A DNA stretch of 6,729 nt, taken from the NCBI GenBank assembly GCA_030835185.1, contig JAUQWL010000223.1, forward strand, positions 1 to 6,729, read 5' to 3'. Numbering within the stretch: position 1 is the first letter of the stretch; each line of letters begins with the position of its first letter. This DNA comes from Solirubrobacterales bacterium (GTDB lineage: Bacteria > Actinomycetota > Thermoleophilia > Solirubrobacterales > 70-9). The notes beneath the pieces were generated by a model, which searched no databases, was not told where the DNA came from, and saw only the letters and a program-made list of their open reading frames with translations. The translations under genes and the position numbers were made by a program. Shown in pieces: positions 1-5,052 of the stretch.

Positions 1-190
1 CGTGCCAACCGGAAGGTTTCGGGTGCCCGACTTCATCTCCATGAGGCTAACTGAGAGCCGCGGCCACCCCCGTCCCGTAGCCGGTCCACGGGGAGCCGCC
101 GGAACATCGGTCCCGCTTCGACCGCCCTGGGAAGAGCAAGAGCCAGGAGTACTTTCAGAGACTGAACTGTGAGCTGCCCGGACAACAAAC

Positions 191-218
191 AGCCGCTGAG
201 CTTTTACACTCAGCGGCT
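191..218 (-). terminator. Rho-independent terminator of the collagen-like gene
   Basis: A perfect 10-bp inverted repeat, AGCCGCTGAG at 191-200 and CTCAGCGGCT at 209-218, encloses an 8-nt loop. Read on the minus strand, the stem is followed directly by GTTTGTTGT, an interrupted U-rich tail. It lies about 30 nt beyond the stop codon of the minus-strand collagen-like gene. On the plus strand no T-run follows the stem, so it probably acts in the minus direction only. Confidence 0.8.
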
Positions 219-248
219 ATCTATGCAAACGGTCTTCTTCTCTACTTG

Positions 249-1097
249 TCAGTCCTGAAAATCAAAGAACTGAACAACACCACTGACGACGACCGGGACG
301 TTGGTCAGCCCAACCGGAGCAGCCACCGAAACCAGTCGGCTGTCTGATGTGGTCGGAGCCCCACTGGTCAGTGGGTAGCCGGCAACATGAACAGTATTGG
401 TGTTAGTCCCCGGATCCAGGGGAGTCAAATCGGCATTCAGGAGATTACCGTCGCCTCCGGTAGCTGAGATCGTTCCTCCAGCGTTGGCTGAATATGGAAC
501 GGTTGCTTCATCGGTCCGAACGGCTCCGGTGACAAAGATCTCATCACCCGTGGATACGCCGGGCACAACGATCGTCCCTGAGGCCTGAGCGGCATTGTTG
601 CCATCATCGGGAACATTCGACGTCCAGAGCGTGCCAACCTTCGTCGGCGGACTTGCGCCGTGCTTGACCCAAACGACGGCGACGCCGTACTCCAGGCCGT
701 CACTGTCCGAGCCAGGGCCCGTCGGGCCGGTTGCTCCTGTCTGCCCATCTGCCCCGGCCGGGCCTGCCGGGCCGGTTGCTCCTGTCTGCCCAGCCGGGCC
801 TGCCGGGCCAACTGCTCCGGCCGGGCCTGTCTTCCCATCTGCGCCGACCGGGCCTGCCGGGCCAACTGCGCCCTCGGCGCCCGTTGCACCCTTGAGCGAA
901 TTGACCAGGCTCTTGGCCAGATCCCTCTCGGCGATTGTCCCGTTCCTGATCTGCTTGGTCGTGACTGTGCCCTTCTTGATGTTCTTGCCGTTAATCATCT
1001 TGGAAGCCGCTGTCGCACTTCCAGCGAGAATCAGCAACCCGAGAACGGACAGCGCAACCATACTCCTACGACTCATTCCGAAAAATGATGACCTCAA
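249..1097 (-). CDS. Secreted collagen-like (Gly-X-Y) repeat protein
   Basis: Predicted exported protein of 282 residues. Residues 1-31 form a signal peptide: basic start with RR, hydrophobic core MVALSVLGLLILAG, and a likely cleavage site after A28-T29-A30. Residues 34-62 carry a lysine-rich segment (MINGKNIKKGTVTTKQIRNGTI) that I associate with Thermoleophilia surface proteins. Residues 70-129 are 20 uninterrupted Gly-X-Y triplets rich in GPA, GAT and GQT, which should trimerise as a collagen triple helix. Residues 130-282 are Gly/Ser/Thr/Val-rich, lack cysteine and look like a beta-strand head domain of unknown fold. I chose the TTG start at 1097 because AGGAGGG ends 8 nt before it. The ATG at 1076 gives a protein 7 residues shorter but has no well-placed ribosome site. 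The gene has its own promoter and terminator. It seems less GC-rich at wobble positions than its neighbours. Role unknown; surface filament, adhesion or spore coat are guesses. Confidence 0.85.
   Translation of the reverse strand: MRSSFFGMSRRSMVALSVLGLLILAGSATAASKMINGKNIKKGTVTTKQIRNGTIAERDLAKSLVNSLKGATGAEGAVGPAGPVGADGKTGPAGAVGPAGPAGQTGATGPAGPAGADGQTGATGPTGPGSDSDGLEYGVAVVWVKHGASPPTKVGTLWTSNVPDDGNNAAQASGTIVVPGVSTGDEIFVTGAVRTDEATVPYSANAGGTISATGGDGNLLNADLTPLDPGTNTNTVHVAGYPLTSGAPTTSDSRLVSVAAPVGLTNVPVVVSGVVQFFDFQD
711..890 (-). repeat. Collagen triplet-repeat region with nested DNA direct repeats
   Basis: This is the DNA encoding the 20 Gly-X-Y triplets. Within it, a 24-bp stretch at 724-747 recurs exactly at 769-792, a 45-bp period or 5 triplets. 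A 22-bp stretch at 794-815 recurs exactly at 848-869, a 54-bp period or 6 triplets. All periods are multiples of 9 bp, so recombination or slippage between copies would change the length of the triple helix without shifting the frame. Confidence 0.85.
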
Positions 1098-1105
1098 CGT
1101 AAGTA

Positions 1106-1112
1106 CCCTCCT
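1106..1112 (-). promoter_or_regulatory. Strong Shine-Dalgarno deciding a TTG start
   Basis: On the minus strand, AGGAGGG is followed by 8 nt and then TTG (1097-1095), in frame with the collagen-like protein. From this site the ATG at 1076 is about 29 nt away, too far for ribosome loading, so the site favours TTG. It is the only strong Shine-Dalgarno I see at a gene start in this window. Confidence 0.7.
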
Positions 1113-1146
1113 GGTAGTTGTAATCAGCGTCCAGCTGACATTTGTC

Positions 1147-1193
1147 CGGAGCGACCGGTTTCGCAGTAACACGACTGGCGAACCCACGCTCCG
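1147..1193 (-). promoter_or_regulatory. Structured 5' leader stem-loop of the collagen-like mRNA
   Basis: Outer arms CGGAGCG (1193-1187) and CGCTCCG (1153-1147) pair perfectly. Nested inside, in minus-strand order, are GG/CC, TTCG/CGAA and CAGT/ACTG pairings around a CGTGTT loop, with a single G-A mismatch and one bulged C. The hairpin begins within about 2 nt of the start point predicted from the promoter, so the mRNA would carry it at its very 5' end. The remaining 49 nt up to the TTG start contain the Shine-Dalgarno. It could stabilise the mRNA or be a protein- or ligand-responsive leader. I do not recognise it as a known riboswitch. Confidence 0.6.
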
Positions 1194-1201
1194 AAAAGGG
1201 G

Positions 1202-1230
1202 ATGCTACATCGGGCCAAACGCATTGTCAA
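1202..1230 (-). promoter_or_regulatory. Sigma-70-type promoter of the collagen-like gene
   Basis: On the minus strand a perfect -35 TTGACA (1230-1225) is followed by exactly 17 nt and a -10 TAGCAT (1207-1202, 4 of 6 consensus bases and TANNNT-compliant). The expected start point is near 1195, giving a leader of about 97 nt. This is the only promoter in the window with a convincing -35 element, which suggests strong housekeeping-sigma transcription. Confidence 0.7.
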
Positions 1231-1363
1231 GAAGCACCGGCTTGTCCATCCGGGCCCCCGGGCCTTGAACTTGCGGTCTATCCGGAACCGGTCAATCGCG
1301 AGCGCCGCGGAATCTGCCACTCGCCGTTGGTTCCGCCGCCCCCGGTGCCGGTCCCGTCCGACT

Positions 1364-3400
1364 TCATCGCGGCGTTGATTCGGCGATCTCCGGCCGGCCG
1401 AGCAGATACGAACAGACACCGGTCAGGGTCACGGTGGCGACCACGATCAGCAGAGGACCGGAGTCCTCGGTGAAGGAGCCGACCAGGCCGCCGGCGAGTC
1501 CACCGACCAGCGCGGCGGGCCAGATCGGCCCGGCGAACGGCTCGAAGATCCGGCGGTTACGGATCGCGAAGGCGGCGGTCAACACGCAGATCAGGGTGAT
1601 GAGCGGCATCGCGTCCCGCCAGAGCTGCTGCCAGGCGAGGGTCGAGCGCCGTTCGACGGTCTCGATGAAACTCGAAAGCGAATCGAGCGAAAGCACGCTG
1701 TTGCTCAGGTGGCCCTGTCCGCCTGCGGTCAGGGCGTCGAGGGCGGCGAGCAGGGCGAGGCCGACCACCGGGCTGAGGACCAGGATCGCGACCCGCTTGG
1801 CCGACATCTTTCCGGGCAACATCATCATCGCCGCGACCGCGGTCGCGGCGGCGACTATGAAGGCCGCACCGACGCCGGCACCGAGTCGTCCCGAACCGAG
1901 GATCACGCCGAGCACCAGCCCGCAGGCGAGCACGATGATCGCGTTTCGGCGCGACTTGGGCTGGTTCGTGAGCGCAGCGGCGATGCCGGCCAGAAGCAAC
2001 ACCATCAGGCCGGACTTCAGTTCGTTCCCGACCCCGTAGAACCTCGACCCGAAGCCCGGGTTGGGTCCGAGGATCGAGCGGGTGATCAGGTGGGAGCCGA
2101 GGGCGAGGTCGATCGTAATCGCCCCGAGGCCGACCGCCGCCGGCACCAGCGGGGCTCTCGGCCACGGCAGGTAGCGATCCGTCAACCATCCCAGTCCGAG
2201 GCTGCCGAATACGACGATCGCATACTCGAGCCACCTCTCCGGGTTTCCGAGAGCCGCAGGTATGAGGATCACCGTGGGTATCCAGAGAATCGCCAGGCCG
2301 CCTACCCGCCGGACGGGCAATCGGCTGCGCTCGACCCCGGCGATCGCCCCGGCGGCCAGAAGCAACGCCAGCCAGGCGGCACCGAAGAGCAGCAGGGCGG
2401 GATTGCGGCGCGGACCGAGCTCATCGAGGCGGTCTCTCAGCGAAGTCAGGGCGGCTGGATCGCGGTCCCCCTCCGAGCGCATCGACTGGCCCTTCATGTC
2501 GTCGGGGAGATCGAGACCGAGATGGTCGAGCACGGTCGGGGCGATGTCGATCCCGGCGACAAGACCGGGCAGGTTGGTCGTATTCGAGGTCAGTCCTGCA
2601 GCCGCGCCGTCCAGACCCGCCACCCCGATCGGGAGCAGCGGCAGGATCGGGGCCTCTGGTGGCGACTGCGTGGCTATCACGAGCTGATCCGGGTCCCGTC
2701 GCCGGACTATCTGCCTCAGCTCCGAGATTCCGCGTTGGCCGGGCGAGGCGTTGACGACGGTCAGGGCGTAGCGCTGTGCCAGCCACCCGACCTTCACGGC
2801 GAGAGGCTCTCCGGGCGCGCCGGTGTCGATCCCGGCCGACGTGAGCCGTCCGCGCCGGTCCGCCGCCGGGATCGCCGTTTCCGCCGCGCCGGGGGAAGCC
2901 GACAGCCACGCCGCCCCGCCCGGTATCGATCCGGCCAGGAGGCCCGGCTCGATCGTCTGCGGGGCGGTCTCGGCGCGGCGGATGAGGGCGGACCAGTTAC
3001 TCAGCTCGGCCACCCGAAGAGTGGGGGGGATGTTGCTGAGCTTGATTCCTGCGGAAAGGTTCGTAAGCGGTTTCAACGAACCGACCGGGGGGACTTCCTC
3101 GGGGGAGTAGGTGGAGCGGGAGACCCGGGTTCCCTGACTGATGTCGAGCAGAGCCTGCGCCCGGAGGTAGGAGCCCTGGGTTGCGCTGCTCAAGCCGAGC
3201 GAGAGTGCGGGAATCGAAGCAAAGCCATCGATGATCGATTCGTCGAACCCCGGCTCGTCGCCGGCCTTCTGCGGGACCAGCACGAGTATGGCGGAAGGCT
3301 TCGTCTGCGCGGAGGCGACCCCGGCCACGGGAAGCGACAGGGCCAGCGCGGCGAGTGTGGCGATCGCAGCGATAAGTGTCACGACGTTGCGGTCGATCAC
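1364..3400 (-). CDS. Polytopic membrane protein with an alkaline phosphatase-like extracytoplasmic domain
   Basis: Protein of 678 residues from the GTG at 3400. Residues 1-31 are a signal sequence ending in ASA. About residues 36-330 form an extracytoplasmic domain. Its end matches the C-terminal part of the alkaline phosphatase/sulfatase superfamily: PLLPIGVAGLDG, then LTSNTTNLPGLVAG, then DIAPTVLDHLGL (285-296) and MKGQSM. The strand that usually ends in the metal-binding D-H-G reads LVIATQSPP (240-248), and the first core strand (AILVLVPQ) lacks the usual Asp, so catalysis looks lost. Residues 334-667 hold about 10-11 membrane segments with a loop motif GSRFYGVGNE (451-460) and a late TEDSG motif (644-648). 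I believe both recur in uncharacterised envelope proteins, but cannot name the family. The start was chosen from a TANNNT box 7 nt upstream; GTG at 3427 or 3520 is possible. Function unknown; an envelope role is inferred from topology. Confidence 0.8.
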   Translation of the reverse strand: MIDRNVVTLIAAIATLAALALSLPVAGVASAQTKPSAILVLVPQKAGDEPGFDESIIDGFASIPALSLGLSSATQGSYLRAQALLDISQGTRVSRSTYSPEEVPPVGSLKPLTNLSAGIKLSNIPPTLRVAELSNWSALIRRAETAPQTIEPGLLAGSIPGGAAWLSASPGAAETAIPAADRRGRLTSAGIDTGAPGEPLAVKVGWLAQRYALTVVNASPGQRGISELRQIVRRRDPDQLVIATQSPPEAPILPLLPIGVAGLDGAAAGLTSNTTNLPGLVAGIDIAPTVLDHLGLDLPDDMKGQSMRSEGDRDPAALTSLRDRLDELGPRRNPALLLFGAAWLALLLAAGAIAGVERSRLPVRRVGGLAILWIPTVILIPAALGNPERWLEYAIVVFGSLGLGWLTDRYLPWPRAPLVPAAVGLGAITIDLALGSHLITRSILGPNPGFGSRFYGVGNELKSGLMVLLLAGIAAALTNQPKSRRNAIIVLACGLVLGVILGSGRLGAGVGAAFIVAAATAVAAMMMLPGKMSAKRVAILVLSPVVGLALLAALDALTAGGQGHLSNSVLSLDSLSSFIETVERRSTLAWQQLWRDAMPLITLICVLTAAFAIRNRRIFEPFAGPIWPAALVGGLAGGLVGSFTEDSGPLLIVVATVTLTGVCSYLLGRPEIAESTPR

Positions 3401-3407
3401 AACGCGC

Positions 3408-3413
3408 AGTCTA
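3408..3413 (-). promoter_or_regulatory. -10 box for a leaderless transcript of the membrane-protein gene
   Basis: TAGACT on the minus strand (3413-3408) is followed by 7 nt (GCGCGTT) and then the GTG at 3400. A TANNNT box at this distance places the transcription start on or next to the start codon, as in actinobacterial leaderless genes. There is no Shine-Dalgarno and no recognisable -35. Confidence 0.5.
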
Positions 3414-3456
3414 TTGGCAAGGTCCACCCCGGAGCGGCGGATCCGCGAGCTGACGG

Positions 3457-3462
3457 TAGGGT
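3457..3462 (+). promoter_or_regulatory. -10 box for a leaderless transcript of the small acidic gene
   Basis: TAGGGT is followed by 6 nt (GGAGCG) and then the ATG at 3469, placing the transcription start at the start codon. The GGAG just before the ATG is only 2 nt away, too close to be a normal ribosome site. No -35 element is visible. Confidence 0.5.
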
Positions 3463-3468
3463 GGAGCG

Positions 3469-3726
3469 ATGAGCAACGAATCGGAGCCCACAACTTCTTC
3501 CCGCATCGGCGCGCTCGCACAGGAGCTGATGGAGCAGGTCGAGCGCGATACCCCTGGTGCGCGTCTGGACCAGCTGGTCATCTCGGCTGTCCTCAGCGAG
3601 GACGTCGGCGAGGACGAACAGACGATGCACGTGCAGCTCGTCTCGGACTCCTCCGATCCGCTTTCGGTGGTCGGCCTGCTCACGGTCGCACTCGACCTGG
3701 CGAAAGGCCAGCTGACAGGCGAGTAG
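3469..3726 (+). CDS. Small acidic protein of unknown function
   Basis: An 85-residue soluble protein that I do not recognise. It has no signal peptide, membrane segment or cysteine. The first 11 residues are Ser/Thr/Glu-rich and probably disordered. Residues 12-27 (RIGALAQELMEQVERD) look helical, 33-43 (LDQLVISAVLS) and 52-60 (TMHVQLVSD) look like beta strands, and 64-80 (PLSVVGLLTVALDLAKG) a second helix, suggesting a compact alpha/beta domain. Glu and Asp dominate in 45-63. I take it as real because it has GC-rich wobble positions, a leaderless-type TANNNT box directly upstream, and a tight fit between two neighbours: divergent from the membrane-protein gene and ending 33 bp before the convergent rpsD stop. 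No function can be inferred. Confidence 0.7.
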   Translation: MSNESEPTTSSRIGALAQELMEQVERDTPGARLDQLVISAVLSEDVGEDEQTMHVQLVSDSSDPLSVVGLLTVALDLAKGQLTGE

Positions 3727-3734
3727 CAGCGCGC

Positions 3735-3757
3735 GCCCTGCCGGGACAGCCTCTGAG
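3735..3757. repeat. Copy 1 (half element) of a 23-bp dispersed repeat
   Basis: These 23 bp are identical to 5754-5776, about 2 kb away. The sequence begins GCCCTGCCGGGACAG and ends CCTCTGAG. Only one arm of the palindrome present at the other site is found here. It fills most of the 33-bp gap between the convergent stops of the small acidic gene and rpsD. A short local palindrome, AGCCT-CTG-AGGCT (3748-3760), overlaps its end and might help termination, but there is no T-run. Confidence 0.8.
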
Positions 3758-3759
3758 GC

Positions 3760-4380
3760 TCAGCGCGAGTAGTGCTCGACGATCAGGCGCTCTTCAATCG
3801 GAGCGGCGATGTCGTTGCGGTCGGGAAGACGGTTGACCGTCCCCTTGAGACCATCGTGGTCGGCCAGCAGCCAGGCCGGCGTAGGCCCCGCGGTGTCGGT
3901 CGACTGGCGCGCCATCGGCTCGATCGAGGAACCGGCCTTGACGGCGATCTGGTCGCCGGCGGCGACTTCATAGGAAGGACGGTCGAGGCGCTTGCCGTTC
4001 ACGGTGATGTGCTGGTGGACGACGAACTGCCTCGCCTGAGCCCGCGTGGCCGCGAGGCCGAGGCGGTAGACGACGTTGTCGAGGCGGCACTCGAGATGGC
4101 GCATGAGGTTCTCGCCGGCCATGCCCTCTTCACGGTTGGCCCGGTCGAAGAGCTTGGCGAACTGGCGCTCGCGCAGGCCGTACATCGACTTGGCCCGCTG
4201 CTTGGCCCGCATCCGGACCGAGAACTCCGAAGCCCTGCGACGGCCGCGGCCGTGCTGGCCGGGCGGATAGGGACGACGCTCCATGGCGCTCTTGCCGCCG
4301 AGGGCGCGCTCGCCCTTCAGTCCGAGGTCTACGCCCTCGCGCCTTGAAAGCTTCTCTTTTGGTCCTGTATATCTACCCAT
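3760..4380 (-). CDS. rpsD: 30S ribosomal protein S4
   Basis: Protein of 206 residues, full length for bacterial S4, an RNA-binding protein that nucleates assembly of the 30S body. The N-terminus (MGRYTGPKEKLSRREGVDLG) is typical of S4, followed by RPYPPGQHG (36-44). The S4 RNA-binding domain spans about 97-160 and includes RLDNVVYRLGLAATRAQAR (99-117) and HITVNGKRLDRPSYEV. The C-terminus has the usual PAWL, DI-x-x-PIEERLIVE and YSR pattern. The four N-terminal cysteines of zinc-binding S4 proteins are absent, so this is the zinc-independent form. The gene stands alone rather than between rpsK and rpoA; separate rpsD genes are also known in Streptomyces and Bacillus. The ATG at 4380 has no clear Shine-Dalgarno but has a TANNNT box nearby. 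Whether another rpsD exists elsewhere in the genome cannot be told from here. Confidence 0.97.
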   Translation of the reverse strand: MGRYTGPKEKLSRREGVDLGLKGERALGGKSAMERRPYPPGQHGRGRRRASEFSVRMRAKQRAKSMYGLRERQFAKLFDRANREEGMAGENLMRHLECRLDNVVYRLGLAATRAQARQFVVHQHITVNGKRLDRPSYEVAAGDQIAVKAGSSIEPMARQSTDTAGPTPAWLLADHDGLKGTVNRLPDRNDIAAPIEERLIVEHYSR

Positions 4381-4394
4381 GATCGCGGCGTAGA

Positions 4395-4400
4395 ACAGTA
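4395..4400 (-). promoter_or_regulatory. Candidate -10 box of rpsD
   Basis: TACTGT on the minus strand (4400-4395) lies 14 nt before the ATG, which would give a leader of about 7-8 nt without a Shine-Dalgarno. No -35 match is visible, so the call rests on the hexamer and its position. Confidence 0.35.
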
Positions 4401-4503
4401 GCCGATTCGGGATTCCTCCGCTTTGGCGGGCGCTTCGCCGAATCGCTGCTCATGCATGACCGGTCGTCAGCCGGTGGGTTCCCCCGACGGGTGGACGCAT
4501 CCC

Positions 4504-4509
4504 TATAGT
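4504..4509 (+). promoter_or_regulatory. Candidate -10 box of the yqgE-pdxH operon
   Basis: TATAGT (5 of 6 matches to TATAAT) lies 18 nt before the ATG at 4528, predicting a start near 4516 and a leader of about 12 nt. No -35 and no Shine-Dalgarno are visible. Upstream lie two symmetric sequences, TCATGCATGA at 4450-4459 and ACCGG-N7-CCGGT at 4459-4475, which could be protein-binding sites. Confidence 0.45.
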
Positions 4510-4527
4510 CAGCGTGAATCCGAATCC

Positions 4528-5052
4528 ATGGCTGAATCACAACGAGGAAAACTGCTGATTGCCGCGCCGAGCCTGTTCGACTTCTTCCGGCGGAGCGTCG
4601 TGCTCATCGTCGAGCACACCGAGCAGGGCGCCTTCGGGATCATCCTCAACCGCCGGGCAGACGCCGACGTGGCCGAACTCGTGCCGGACCTCGGCCCGCT
4701 GGTCGAGAGAGGTGCCCCGCTCTGGGTCGGAGGCCCGGTCGCTCCCGATTCGATCGTCGTCCTCGGCGAATTCGACGAGGCCGACATCTCGGCCGGTGCG
4801 ATCACCGGCAACATCGGGGTGGTCGACCCCGACGGCGACGTCGACGTGACCCGGGCCAGGGTGTTCGTCGGACATGCCGGCTGGGGCCCCGGCCAGCTCG
4901 ACGAAGAACTCGAGAAAGACGCCTGGATAGTGGGAGATCTCGAACCTGAAGACGTATTCACGGTCGGCGACCTCTGGTCCGAGGTCGTCGCCCGGCGTGG
5001 CGGAGATTTCCGCCTGCTGGCCACCATGCCCGACGATCCGAGCCTGAATTGA
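4528..5052 (+). CDS. YqgE/AlgH family protein (DUF179)
   Basis: Cytoplasmic protein of 174 residues, close to the usual size of about 185. Family features in order: GKLLIAAPSL near the start (7-16), FRRSVVLIVEH followed by GAFGIILNR (20-42), LWVGGPV (65-71), and the diagnostic RVFVGHAGWGPGQLDEEL (111-128) with DAWIV just after. The C-terminus has the expected LW-x-x-V segment (149-153). The biochemical role of the family is not settled; its AlgH name comes from alginate regulation in Pseudomonas. I chose the ATG at 4528 because conserved sequence begins 6 residues later. The in-frame start at 4423 adds 35 residues unlike the family and lies upstream of the likely promoter. It is the first gene of a two-gene unit and its stop overlaps the pdxH start. 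Confidence 0.93.
   Translation: MAESQRGKLLIAAPSLFDFFRRSVVLIVEHTEQGAFGIILNRRADADVAELVPDLGPLVERGAPLWVGGPVAPDSIVVLGEFDEADISAGAITGNIGVVDPDGDVDVTRARVFVGHAGWGPGQLDEELEKDAWIVGDLEPEDVFTVGDLWSEVVARRGGDFRLLATMPDDPSLN

Noticed and set aside
2..172. Open plus-strand frame at the left edge, possibly the 3' end of an upstream gene
   Set aside because: Its 56 residues show no recognisable motif, another frame is also open on the opposite strand, and no terminator on the plus strand follows it. I see no supportable gene in 1-190.
1124..1141. Five-codon upstream ORF (ATG TCA GCT GGA CGC TGA) in the collagen-like leader
   Set aside because: It has no good ribosome-binding site and shows no leader-peptide bias such as runs of one amino acid, so it may be chance.
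1251..1263. GC palindrome GGGCCCCCGGGCC as a terminator for the membrane-protein gene
   Set aside because: The usable stem would leave a 2-nt loop, there is no T-run on the minus strand, and it lies upstream of the next gene's promoter.
595..1473. Plus-strand proline-rich frame with PAGPAGP-like repeats
   Set aside because: It is the antisense reading of the Gly-X-Y codons (GGC/GCC complementarity). It crosses the promoter and leader of the minus-strand gene and lacks its own start signals.
1709..3472. A 587-codon open frame on the plus strand antisense to the membrane-protein gene
   Set aside because: Its product is rich in Arg, Gly, Asp and Gln with no fold-like pattern. It lies opposite a gene with clear signal peptide, membrane helices and family motifs. 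Long antisense frames are common in high-GC DNA.
3765..3772. Reading the 8-bp direct repeat as proof of transposition
   Set aside because: Eight bases in GC-rich coding ends can match by chance and no transposase or full terminal repeats are present. It is kept only as a low-scored finding.
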